NCBI RefSeq assembly: GCF_016745255.1
Contig: NZ_JADOEQ010000002.1
Location: 124,001 to 188,000 of the forward strand
Source of the DNA: Enterococcus sp. BWR-S5
GTDB lineage: Bacteria; Bacillota; Bacilli; Lactobacillales; Enterococcaceae
DNA length: 64,000 bases
Reading direction: 5' to 3'
Made by a program: the position numbers and the translations under genes. This document shows, in pieces, positions 39,866 to 47,812 of the stretch (position 1 is the first letter of the stretch; each line of letters starts with the position of its first letter). The notes under the pieces are model-generated. The model did not search any database. It had not been told where the DNA came from and saw only the letters and a list, made by a program, of their open reading frames with translations.

Positions 39866-40018
39866 TTATCTTTCCCCATCTCTATCCTTCATGGATTTTT
39901 TATTGAAATACTTTAACTGATTACAGATTACTCCCTCCTTATCAGAAAGTAAATTAGGGAAATGATTTATACCTCCTTGCTTATGAACATACTAGTTATC
40001 CTCATTTTTTGAAATCAA

Positions 40019-40055
40019 AAAAAGAACAACCTTGATCGAAATCTGTTGTTCTTTT
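40019..40055 (-). terminator. Terminator after the HxlR gene
   Basis: The arms AAAAGAACAAC and GTTGTTCTTTT enclose a 14-nt loop. The minus-strand side continues with a T-run. It lies just past the stop at 40061. Confidence 0.8.
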
Positions 40056-40060
40056 CTAAA

Positions 40061-40423
40061 TTAATAGATTAAGTTTTCTTCTGTTAGCTGTCCTACTTGG
40101 CGCTGATTATAGTCTTCGCCCCATTCATGAAGCATTTCAATCAATGGTTGCAACGAATAGCCATATTCCGTCATACGATAAATCACCATCAACGGCTTCT
40201 CTTGGACGACCTCTCGCTCAATCAGTCCGTCAGCTTCTAAATCCTTTAATTGCAATGATAGCATGCGTCGAGTAATACCCGGAACTGTTCGTTGCAATTC
40301 ACTGTAGCGAAGCTCACCATCAAAAATCAAGTGATATAGCAACACACTTTTCCAACGACCGGAGATAAGCTGCAAGGTAGACTCTACAGAACAGCCTTCT
40401 TTACAATTATAAATTTTCCGCAT
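40061..40423 (-). CDS. HxlR-family winged-helix regulator
   Basis: This is a 120-residue regulator. It begins MRKIYNCKEGCSVESTLQLI, with two cysteines in the N-terminal segment where redox-sensing HxlR/YodB proteins have theirs, then SGRWKSVLLYHL, RYSELQRTVPGITRRML and YRMTEYGYSLQPLIEML. The ATG at 40423 is favoured over a TTG one codon upstream. It is followed by its own terminator and then the nitroreductase gene, so the pair may form a quinone/electrophile response module. Confidence 0.9.
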   Translation of the reverse strand: MRKIYNCKEGCSVESTLQLISGRWKSVLLYHLIFDGELRYSELQRTVPGITRRMLSLQLKDLEADGLIEREVVQEKPLMVIYRMTEYGYSLQPLIEMLHEWGEDYNQRQVGQLTEENLIY

Positions 40424-40532
40424 CAACGTCCCACTCCCTCTTATGTATGAAGATATGGTAGTATGCCGGTAAGAAAAAGTAAAGAAATTTCTCTCTCGTC
40501 AAATACAGCGAAAGAGAAGCTCCTCTTTAGAA

Positions 40533-41276
40533 TCAGCGATAATACACTTCATCCAGAAACAGGCCTTGCGCAGGTACGGTCTCTCCGGCGGTTGCTCTGA
40601 CCTTATTTTCAAGCACTTCATCAATTATACTCACCGGTAACACTCCTGTTCCTATTTCCAAAAGAGTGCCCATGATAATCCGAACCATCTTATGCAGGAA
40701 GCCGTCTCCGACAAACGTGACATGCAGCAGACTTCCTTCTTGTTCAATCGACAGCTTTTCAATTGTTCGAGTTGTTGATTTTTTTGTCTTTTTTAGTGCC
40801 GAAAAGCCAATAAAGTCATGCTTGCCAAGAAGCTTTTCACAGGCTTCATTCATCAGATTCAAGTCAAGCGGCTGCGGATAATGGAAGCTGTAGTTCCGCT
40901 CAAAAGCCGAAGGAATCGTATCATTCCAGACATAGTAACTGTATTGTTTCCCAGTCGCATTATAGCGGGCATGGAAACGCTCCGGCGCTTCTTCTACGTT
41001 TTTTATAACAATATCTCGCGGCAGCTGATGATTGAGTGTCGCAAGCAGCTCTGTCAGTTCTATATCGGCATGAGTTTTAAAATTAGCAACCTGCCCTCGA
41101 GCATGAGTTCCCGCATCCGTTCTACCTGAACCGATAATTTCAATTTTTTCCCCTGTTAGCTGGGTAAGCAGGTGTTCAATTTTCCCTTGAATGGTTTTAT
41201 CTGAGTTGCCTAGTCTCTGCCACCCAAGATATCTTCCACCATCATACTCTATTGTCAATTTAATATTTCGTATCAT
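40533..41276 (-). CDS. truA: tRNA pseudouridine(38-40) synthase, TruA type
   Basis: This is a 247-residue enzyme. The catalytic Asp lies in GSGRTDAGTHARGQVANF, and the family start (IRNIKLTIEYDGGRYLGWQR) and the HKMVRIIMGTLLEIGTG segment are present. It converts uridines in the anticodon arm to pseudouridine. In many enterococci truA lies at the end of an ecfA-ecfT operon; here it stands alone with no such neighbours, so it may be a second copy. GGGAG precedes the ATG at 41276. Confidence 0.93.
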   Translation of the reverse strand: MIRNIKLTIEYDGGRYLGWQRLGNSDKTIQGKIEHLLTQLTGEKIEIIGSGRTDAGTHARGQVANFKTHADIELTELLATLNHQLPRDIVIKNVEEAPERFHARYNATGKQYSYYVWNDTIPSAFERNYSFHYPQPLDLNLMNEACEKLLGKHDFIGFSALKKTKKSTTRTIEKLSIEQEGSLLHVTFVGDGFLHKMVRIIMGTLLEIGTGVLPVSIIDEVLENKVRATAGETVPAQGLFLDEVYYR

Positions 41277-41379
41277 CACTCTGACTCCCTCTGTACTTTC
41301 TTAATTGCCTAATACTTTATGCTGTGCTATCGGACAGCTGTATGACTATCTTTCCATTTCAGTCGTTCATCTCTCAAAA

Positions 41380-42000
41380 TTAAGCTTCTACGACAAAAAT
41401 CCGTTGCTTTTCCATTCGTCTCGTATATCCATAACAGACCTCGAACAGCTTCTTTCCTATATACTGTTTGTATCGAGGGCAGCGTCCTCTGTAAAATTCA
41501 TTCCAGTATGAAATCATTCTATCATGAATGTAAAGAAACTGTTGACTATTCATCTGACTCATCGCCTGGATGGTCTCATTTTTTCTTGGAGATAGCATTT
41601 CATAGAGTCGTTCAAGAATTTCCATTATGTATTCACCGCTGAGACTCAATAGATAGGAACAAACCCAGTCCGGCAGCTCCTCCGGATACTCCAGCAGCAG
41701 GCTTGTCACATGCTTTTCCCGAATATACCCATTATAGTGTCGAGTATAGATACAATGATAGATACACCGCTGTTCCTTCGTAAACTCTGCCGGAAACGTC
41801 ACATGCTCATCCTTAAAGTAAAAACGATAGGGAAACCGGATTTTCTCCCCGTCCAGCAGCCTCATTTCTATGTATTGCTCACTAATGCCATGCCGAATCC
41901 CTTCTGACAGCTCTTGTGACAAATAAGCTGCAACTGTTTTTACATCCTCTTTCAAATGGCTTGGAAACTCTGATTTAATGATGCTTCTCACTCCTTTCAA
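41380..42000 (-). CDS. Hypothetical protein, start uncertain
   Basis: I do not recognise this protein of about 200 residues. It has no signal peptide or membrane segment and is rich in Tyr, Arg and Glu, with a Cys-containing segment (QRCIYHCIYTRHYNGYI) and a basic C-terminus. The open frame begins at a TTG (42000) without an upstream binding site. A strong AAAGGAG (41991-41997) lies inside it and is followed, eight bases on, by ATC (41982) and then ATT, so the true start may be one of these unusual codons or GTG next to the site. It is upstream of the truA-type gene and downstream of the DUF3916-like gene. Confidence 0.65.
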   Translation of the reverse strand: MKGVRSIIKSEFPSHLKEDVKTVAAYLSQELSEGIRHGISEQYIEMRLLDGEKIRFPYRFYFKDEHVTFPAEFTKEQRCIYHCIYTRHYNGYIREKHVTSLLLEYPEELPDWVCSYLLSLSGEYIMEILERLYEMLSPRKNETIQAMSQMNSQQFLYIHDRMISYWNEFYRGRCPRYKQYIGKKLFEVCYGYTRRMEKQRIFVVEA

Positions 42001-42069
42001 GATTATTTTTTTCTGTAAGGCACTATCTTGCTCTTCCTTGTATTCGACTGATGAAAGTACCCTTCACTT

Positions 42070-42711
42070 TTAGCTCTGACTACCTACGCTCTCACTCGCG
42101 CCTGCTTTTTTTCCTACCCAGACGATGTCATCCTTCACAAGATACATTGCTTCCCCCTTGTACTCCTGTACCTTATAAGCTGAATCTTTAATTGCCTGAA
42201 TTTCTTCTTCAGTGTAGAGTCCGTCTCTTATGTCCTCCTGCATTTCCCCTTCGAACCATGTTACAGCAGTAAAGCCCTTTTTCCACTCCAATAACTTTGC
42301 TGCTTCTACAGCGAACTCATTGGGCAAGCTTGAAACCGGCGTCAGCTCCTCAAAAGTTTCATCATAGAAATGAAGGGCACTTCTGACACTCACAACGACT
42401 TGAGACCACATAAAATCCTTCTCGAAAATCCATACCTTCAAATAGTACGGTTCATCAAGCTTCACCAGCTGTTGCTGCCACGACGAATAAATGTCTAACA
42501 AGGCTTGAATCACTAATCGCTTATACCATAGTGGAATCGTGTGCTTCTGCAAAGAAAAAAACGGGGCAATCCACACTTTAACATACTCTCGATTGTACTT
42601 CGCCAAAGCCTCCTGATCCAACTCCAGATAAGTATTTTTCCATTGCTCAATCTTTCGAACTTTCCTTTTCCAGCCCCTAATTTTTCTTTTTTTAAAGTCA
42701 AATCGAATCAT
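42070..42711 (-). CDS. Hypothetical cytoplasmic protein, possibly DUF3916 family
   Basis: This protein has 213 residues from the ATG at 42711, which has GAGAGGGAG upstream. The very basic N-terminus (FDFKKRKIRGWKRKVRKIEQ) and the WYKRLVIQALLDIYSSWQ segment recall DUF3916 proteins, but I am not certain. It has no signal peptide or transmembrane segment. Nothing in the sequence indicates an activity. It lies 70 bp from the similarly unplaced gene at 41380, and the two may form a unit. Confidence 0.65.
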   Translation of the reverse strand: MIRFDFKKRKIRGWKRKVRKIEQWKNTYLELDQEALAKYNREYVKVWIAPFFSLQKHTIPLWYKRLVIQALLDIYSSWQQQLVKLDEPYYLKVWIFEKDFMWSQVVVSVRSALHFYDETFEELTPVSSLPNEFAVEAAKLLEWKKGFTAVTWFEGEMQEDIRDGLYTEEEIQAIKDSAYKVQEYKGEAMYLVKDDIVWVGKKAGASESVGSQS

Positions 42712-42842
42712 TTTTCTGCACTCCCTCTCCACACAATTTTACAGCAATGCAATAAAAAAGAAAGAAGCAATCTTCACACTGAACATTGCTTCCTCCTTAA
42801 CTTATGCATTACATAGTGAATGACAATACCAACGACTGTCTG

Positions 42843-43283
42843 TTATTTGCATGAACCATCAATGAACTCAATCTTATTCTTTAATTCAGAATATTTCTCT
42901 TCGTCATCAATTTCTTGGCTATCCCAACCGATTGTGGACGTTTCATAATCAACAGAGACTTTAGTGACTAACGTATTTCCGTCAAGTTCATTTTCTGCTT
43001 CAAATCCAGATGTCTCACTGATGATGTCATCATAAAATTCAGTATAGTACTCTAACAGCTCCTCAGCATCCTCTTCATTATCTGCGTCTCTATAGAACAC
43101 AACATCTACTTGCTGAATGATATCGTCCTTATGCTTAATCGTCCATTCTCTTAGTCTTGGATCAATAAGCGAATCTGCTTCCTCGTCTGTATAGCTGCAT
43201 GAGCTTGTTTTTACGCCATCTCCACAGCCGGCTGCTAAAAATAAAAAGGCCCCAGCGACAACAACAAATTTTATCTTTTTCAT
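42843..43283 (-). CDS. Small lipoprotein (possibly YehR/DUF1307-like)
   Basis: This is a 146-residue lipoprotein. The signal sequence ends LAAGC, and the mature part is strongly acidic with a helical EEDAEELLEYYTEFYDDI segment followed by alternating strands (NTLVTKVSVDYETSTIG). The size and order loosely resemble YehR/DUF1307 proteins. There are two further cysteines, CS near the start and C at the penultimate position (GSCK). Function is unknown. It is divergent from the thioredoxin-like lipoprotein gene at 43464. Confidence 0.75.
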   Translation of the reverse strand: MKKIKFVVVAGAFLFLAAGCGDGVKTSSCSYTDEEADSLIDPRLREWTIKHKDDIIQQVDVVFYRDADNEEDAEELLEYYTEFYDDIISETSGFEAENELDGNTLVTKVSVDYETSTIGWDSQEIDDEEKYSELKNKIEFIDGSCK

Positions 43284-43463
43284 TTTTCGTTTCCTCCTCT
43301 ATCGTATAAAGATTAATTATAACAACAAAATTTCCCAATAGACAGTGCGTATTGCATAATTTTCAAAAAAGAAGAGAGCAGCTTCCATTCTAAATTTCTT
43401 TGCTATAAAATAGAGTGATTGCATGTAAAAAACAAAGGAGTGATTGTTATCAGAAAAATACAA

Positions 43464-43913
43464 ATGAAAAAGAGCTGGGTATGGGGTTGGTTGATTCTGC
43501 TGAGTTTGGTTATTACACAAGCTGGTTGCTCCACTATTTTAGGATCAAAAGAAGTCAGTAAAGAGGAAGAACGGGCGTATCAAAAAAACACCGCAAGCTT
43601 AACAACAGTTGAACCTGAGGCATTGAGTAAGCTCATCGATCAACAAGCAGGAGACGACGAGCTCTTCATCTATTTCGGTCGAGTGACCTGTCCTTACTGT
43701 CGAGAATTTGTTGTTTCACTACATGAACAGAAGCCGGAACAACAAACCGTCTATTATCTTGATACAGAAGATACGCAAACGAATGAAGCGATTCGGACAC
43801 TTCGAGAAACATATGAAGTAGAAACAGTTCCCGGCTTTATTAAAGTTACAACAGATGGCTTTGACACATTCGATACAAAAAAAGGCGAGCTTTCTGAGTT
43901 TTTTAGTGAGTAG
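43464..43913 (+). CDS. Thioredoxin-like membrane-anchored lipoprotein with CPYC motif
   Basis: Counted from the ATG at 43464 the protein has 149 residues. A signal sequence ends TQAGC, and the mature part has a thioredoxin fold with FGRVTCPYCREFV as active site, YYLDTEDT, and a cis-proline region ETVPGFIKV. It probably acts as an extracytoplasmic thiol-disulfide oxidoreductase, like the bacteriocin-accessory or TlpA-type proteins. The best binding site (AAAGGAG, 43434-43440) is 23 bases from the ATG, while ATC at 43449 lies eight bases from it, so the start may be upstream in the same frame. Confidence 0.82.
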   Translation: MKKSWVWGWLILLSLVITQAGCSTILGSKEVSKEEERAYQKNTASLTTVEPEALSKLIDQQAGDDELFIYFGRVTCPYCREFVVSLHEQKPEQQTVYYLDTEDTQTNEAIRTLRETYEVETVPGFIKVTTDGFDTFDTKKGELSEFFSE

Positions 43914-43949
43914 ACCTCTAGCGTTGACTTTCAAATTTTCATAAAAAAG

Positions 43950-43993
43950 AAGTGCCTGAACAATTGCCGAAAATCGGTATTGTTCAGGCACTT
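43950..43993. terminator. Bidirectional terminator
   Basis: The 15-bp arms AAGTGCCTGAACAAT and ATTGTTCAGGCACTT are perfect complements, with a further CCGA/TCGG pair inside. A-runs and T-rich flanks allow it to stop both the thioredoxin-like gene (plus) and the lipase operon (minus). Confidence 0.85.
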
Positions 43994-44053
43994 TATATAT
44001 ATGGCATCCTCAGGTACTTCCTCGTTCTCATTCATTTACCTGCTACACCTTTG

Positions 44054-44353
44054 CTATTTTTTATCTAACACCTTAGACGCATCCGTTATGGATTGCTTCG
44101 CTTGTGTTACCCATTTTCCTTTAACAGAGGATGACAGACTATCCGAATAAGAAGATACCAACCCCTCTAATTCCTGCATGTAGGTCTCTTCCATCGTTTT
44201 CAACACGGTTTTTCTCGTTTCTGATGTTGCATGACTTTGACTGGCCACCCATGTACGAATTAAGGTTTTCTCTAAGCTTTTACGCGCGTTGAGTATATTC
44301 TCTTTCGTTTCTTCCACAAGGTCATTGACACCATTCATTACACTATCAAGCAT
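44054..44353 (-). CDS. Small helical T7SSb accessory protein, TlaB/Lap-like
   Basis: This is a 99-residue, almost wholly helical protein without a signal peptide. It contains paired helices around ESLEKTLIRTWVASQ and a C-terminal GKWVTQAKQSITDASKVL. It directly abuts the gene upstream (no gap) and is last in the lipase operon. In S. aureus the reverse-arranged lipase TslA is exported with two small helical partners, TlaA and TlaB, and LXG toxins use similar Lap proteins. Size, order and helical content fit that role; no direct sequence motif proves it. Confidence 0.72.
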   Translation of the reverse strand: MLDSVMNGVNDLVEETKENILNARKSLEKTLIRTWVASQSHATSETRKTVLKTMEETYMQELEGLVSSYSDSLSSSVKGKWVTQAKQSITDASKVLDKK

Positions 44354-44710
44354 TTATTCTTCCTCCTTTTTCAACGAATACAGCTCGTCTTCAAAAGCAT
44401 GCTGCTCTTTGCGGTAATTGACCTGATTGGCTTCCAACCTATCCTCTAACGTCCGACTGGCATTTTTTAGGATGTACTCCGCTTCTTCCTGCGCTTGCTC
44501 GATGATTCGATAACCAGACCCCATATCCTGAGATTGCTCATAGACTTCTCTATGTGAAATGAACCGCAGCTGCTCCGCCGTATTGTCTAAGTACTGAAAG
44601 AAATCTCGCTTTTCTTCTGCAATAACATCCAGGCTTTCTTCAAGTACCCTTTGATTCTTTTGATAGACTTCCTCTGACGCAACCATTTTTTTCTTTATTT
44701 CCTGTTCCAT
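44354..44710 (-). CDS. Small coiled-coil T7SSb accessory protein, TlaA/Lap2-like
   Basis: This is a 118-residue charged coiled-coil protein (EEVYQKNQRVLEESLDVIAE and LEDRLEANQVNYRKEQHAFE). Its length and heptad pattern resemble the second targeting factor of LXG systems (DUF3958-like), and it parallels the gene at 61226 in the other toxin module of this window. AGGAGG precedes the ATG, nine bases after the lipase stop. It probably binds the C-terminal helical domain of the lipase and guides it to the secretion machine. Confidence 0.75.
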   Translation of the reverse strand: MEQEIKKKMVASEEVYQKNQRVLEESLDVIAEEKRDFFQYLDNTAEQLRFISHREVYEQSQDMGSGYRIIEQAQEEAEYILKNASRTLEDRLEANQVNYRKEQHAFEDELYSLKKEEE

Positions 44711-44719
44711 GTAAACCTC

Positions 44720-46030
44720 CTAACTCAAATAGGCTGCCAGTTCTTTATCTACGGCAACTTGTTTTTGAATCGCTGTTTCAATATCGTTTAGAAGCGAAGT
44801 AAATTTCCCTTCATAGGTAGTTAATCTGGACATTGCACTCTCACATAGTTGAACCGGCTCGGTTACAATACTAGCTTCTGTCGCATTGCCGGCTGCCAAC
44901 GCACTGATTTCCTCCGCCTGCGATAGATGTGCCCCGACACTGGAGGCGTCCGACTTGGTCGTCTGCCATAGCTCATTGGCATTCTCGATACTTCGCTCAT
45001 ACATTTTTTTCATTTCTGCGATTTTATCTTCTACCGTCATGACCATCCCTTCCGTGATGGCTCTGGCTTCCATTGCATCCAGATATATTTCCTGTGCGCC
45101 GGACAAGCTGCCGCCGCCCTTTGCAAGAAGCTCTTTTCTCATATTCTTCAGTGCAGCAAGCTGTGCATTCGTAAAGGCCTTCGCCACCTCAGCACTGGAT
45201 AACACCTTGCCATTTTCATCTACTAATGTCAGTTTTCTTCTGATAAAATCCTGAGCTTCCTTATCTAAGAAAAAGGACATATCGTGCCCCTTGCCATTTT
45301 GAAGTACAAATTTTTCTCCCGGATACAGACTACCAAAAAGTCCTGCTACGCTATTCAATGGATCTTTTTCAGAAATCATATAAACCAGTCGGCCATCGTA
45401 ATTCTTGATAATATTATCCAGCTCAATACCATAATAGAGCCGCAAAATGTCTTTGAAAGGATTAGAACCGATACCGCCGGCAAGGCCTTGCGCAAGATTA
45501 TTTCTTAATGGCGCTGCATTGTATAAAACAATATTGGGGATGTTATTGGACATACCTAATATTGCACCATTACGTCCGCCCAATGAATGACCTGTAACTG
45601 TATCTATAAGATACCCTTTCCCCTGCAATCTCTTGATAAACTCGTCACCCTTACTGAAATAGGGAGAAGAGGCTGAGTCACCATCGAAAGCAATCGCTCC
45701 CCATTGTCCGACATCCTTTGCACTTTCCATCCAACCGTTACTAAGATTCGTTCCAGCAAAACCAACGGTAACATTCCCAGTGTTCGTATCCTGAAAGGCT
45801 ACCGCACAAAGGCTGGTGCCTTTATCGTATTCGACACCGACAAGTTGGAGATTTGGCGGGAAATTGTTATTATCTTGCATTTCTACCAATTGATCAATTA
45901 TTTGTTCATCAGTTAAACCATGGTACTTCCCATTTTCTATTTCATAAGAAATAGTTGAAATAGCACTAGTTGATTCCGTTTCATTTGTTATATCTTTTAT
46001 CTTATCCTTCTCAAACTCGTAACCACTCAT
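44720..46030 (-). CDS. T7SSb-type lipase toxin with reversed domain order (TslA-like)
   Basis: This is a 436-residue protein without a signal peptide. Residues about 20-270 form a class-3-type lipase domain: FAGTN near 91-95, the nucleophile Ser149 in VTGHSLGG, Asp223 in SEKDPLN and His249 in GKGHDM. Residues about 280-436 are helical and LXG-like (SGAQEIYLDAMEARA, AEMKKMYERSIENANELW, QLCESAMSRL). Catalytic domain first and export domain last is the layout of S. aureus TslA. The gene order also matches: immunity-like DUF576 lipoproteins upstream (4-nt ATGA overlap) and two small helical partners downstream. Predicted role: a secreted phospholipase acting on rival or host membranes. Confidence 0.85.
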   Translation of the reverse strand: MSGYEFEKDKIKDITNETESTSAISTISYEIENGKYHGLTDEQIIDQLVEMQDNNNFPPNLQLVGVEYDKGTSLCAVAFQDTNTGNVTVGFAGTNLSNGWMESAKDVGQWGAIAFDGDSASSPYFSKGDEFIKRLQGKGYLIDTVTGHSLGGRNGAILGMSNNIPNIVLYNAAPLRNNLAQGLAGGIGSNPFKDILRLYYGIELDNIIKNYDGRLVYMISEKDPLNSVAGLFGSLYPGEKFVLQNGKGHDMSFFLDKEAQDFIRRKLTLVDENGKVLSSAEVAKAFTNAQLAALKNMRKELLAKGGGSLSGAQEIYLDAMEARAITEGMVMTVEDKIAEMKKMYERSIENANELWQTTKSDASSVGAHLSQAEEISALAAGNATEASIVTEPVQLCESAMSRLTTYEGKFTSLLNDIETAIQKQVAVDKELAAYLS

Positions 46031-46788
46031 TCGCCATCCTCCTCAGTAGAAGGTTGATAGTCAATAGAATCTGAAAAATAGATAGCTGGATTTTTTGTGA
46101 ATTGAATTGTCATCTTTTTATAACCAACGGAAGAACCATCTAACTGGCCCCGACCAGACAATACCAAGGTTGGTGCTTCTTCAGTGGGGATATCATACCG
46201 TTCCCGTAATTGTTGAACATTCGAATCAGCATTAGTTAACTGATATTCTAATTCATACATTGGTACCTCTGCATTGTACATTTCCCGAAGATTCTCATAC
46301 TGATCTAAGTCTTTAAACTCACCATATTGCACAAAAAATTGAAAGTTTTCGATTTTTTCTTTTATATCTTCATCAGCCGTATCATCTACTAAATGAAACC
46401 CCTTTTCGTCGTAAGATAAATAATATTTTTCTTCACTTCTATTTTCTAACTCTTTAGTTATATACCTTTGGAAATAGAAACCCTTTGCTGTGCGAGAATT
46501 TCTATTCAGCCTTAAAACCATTCCTTCGCTAAATAATGTTCCATCTTTCTCTGGGCTAATAGAGATAGAAGACCTTAAAGCCCACGTCCCCTTATCATCT
46601 TCATCAAACTCAGAATCTCTATATCCTTCCATATCATAAAAATCCATTAGATTTTTCGTTGGATACATCGCCAATACTTTATCAAAGCTTTGCTCAACTT
46701 CTTCCTTGCTTTTGGTTTCGCAACCACTTAACATCCCTGTCATTAACATTCCTCCTATTACTCCTAAAGCTATGGCTCCTTTTTTCAC
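46027..46788 (-). CDS. Tandem-type lipoprotein of the Lpl/Csa1 (DUF576) family, TilA-like immunity candidate, copy 3
   Basis: This is a 253-residue lipoprotein (lipobox MLSGC). It has the DUF576 pattern: SFDKVLAMYPTKNLMDFYD, GYRDSEFDEDDKGTW, FQFFVQYGEF, YELEYQLTNADSNVQQLRER and YDIPTEEAPTLVLSGRG. The start is GTG after GGAGG. It overlaps the lipase start by 4 nt, the tightest link to the toxin of the three copies, so it is the best candidate for the cognate immunity protein. The family is best known from staphylococcal lpl clusters. Confidence 0.88.
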   Translation of the reverse strand: MKKGAIALGVIGGMLMTGMLSGCETKSKEEVEQSFDKVLAMYPTKNLMDFYDMEGYRDSEFDEDDKGTWALRSSISISPEKDGTLFSEGMVLRLNRNSRTAKGFYFQRYITKELENRSEEKYYLSYDEKGFHLVDDTADEDIKEKIENFQFFVQYGEFKDLDQYENLREMYNAEVPMYELEYQLTNADSNVQQLRERYDIPTEEAPTLVLSGRGQLDGSSVGYKKMTIQFTKNPAIYFSDSIDYQPSTEEDGE

Positions 46789-47036
46789 TGTTCGTTCCTC
46801 CTACTATCTGTTTTACGTATGCCTCTTTTACCACTTGCAACTACCTCAAACAGTTGAGAGTAGCGACACAGAGAACCCATTAAGTAAATAATATCATATT
46901 TATTATTTTATTATCATTATTATTTGAGTGTTTTTCCAATTATATCTAGCTTTTTTCATTCGAAAAGGCAAAATTACTTCCTCTATCGTTAAATTAGACC
47001 CCGTTGTCTTATCATCATTAAGCTCATTTTCACAAA

Positions 47037-47777
47037 TTAGTTATCAGTTTCTTTTTTGGAGGGCTGATAGCTAATAGAATCTGCAAACACGATAGCCGGA
47101 TCTTTAGAAAACCGAATTTCCATACTTTTATAGCCAACAGAACTCCCATCCAATGCACCTCGACCTTTCAACAATAGCGTTGGCACTTTATCACTTGAAA
47201 TATCATACCGTTTTCTCAACTGTTGAACATTAGAATTGTCATTTGTTAATTGATACTCTAGCTCATACAGCGGTACTTCAGGGTTATACATTTCACGAAG
47301 ATTCTCATACTTATCTAGCTCTCCAAATTCCCCATACTGTACAAAAAATTGAAACTTTTCGATTTTTTCTTTTATGTCAGAAGTCACCGAGCTATCGGTT
47401 ACATGAAAACCTGATTCATCATATGTCACAAGATACCTTGTCTCTTTTCTATCAGGCAAATTCGTTTCTTTTTCATAATAGTATCCTTCAGCAGTCTGCT
47501 TATTGCGGTTCATTTTGAGTACCATTCCTTCGCTAAACAAGGTATCATCCTCTTCTTTTTCAACAGACATTCGTGACTGAAGTATCCACGTCCCCTTGTC
47601 ATCCTCAGCAAACTCCGAATCTCTGTACCCTTCCATATCGTAAAAATCCATTAGATTTTTTGTTGGATACATCGCCAATACTTTATCAAAGCTTTGCTCA
47701 ACTTCTGCCTTGCTTTTGGTTTCGCAACCACTTAACAAGCTGGTTGCAATTATTCCTAGAATTATTACACCCTTCAT
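47037..47777 (-). CDS. Tandem-type lipoprotein of the Lpl/Csa1 (DUF576) family, copy 2
   Basis: This lipoprotein has about 246 residues (lipobox LLSGC) and the same family blocks as its neighbours, including YELEYQLTNDNSNVQQLRKR and LLLKGRGALDGSSVGYKSME. The C-terminal half of the family is conserved while the segment around residues 80-130 varies. An ATG at 47777 and a TTG at 47780 both follow AGGAGG at usable spacing. It is 248 bp from copy 3, a gap long enough for a promoter of its own. Confidence 0.87.
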   Translation of the reverse strand: MKGVIILGIIATSLLSGCETKSKAEVEQSFDKVLAMYPTKNLMDFYDMEGYRDSEFAEDDKGTWILQSRMSVEKEEDDTLFSEGMVLKMNRNKQTAEGYYYEKETNLPDRKETRYLVTYDESGFHVTDSSVTSDIKEKIEKFQFFVQYGEFGELDKYENLREMYNPEVPLYELEYQLTNDNSNVQQLRKRYDISSDKVPTLLLKGRGALDGSSVGYKSMEIRFSKDPAIVFADSISYQPSKKETDN

Positions 47778-47812
47778 CAAAACCAGTGCCTCCTAAATAA
47801 AATTCATAACTC

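Noticed and set aside
40491-40518. Hairpin TTCTCT...AGAGAA after truA, considered as a terminator
   Set aside because: The stem has a bulge and the T-run is poor; not convincing enough to list as a feature.
41710-41907. Plus-strand frame opposite the unknown gene at 41380
   Set aside because: It is short, without a binding site, and antisense to a frame with better coding character.
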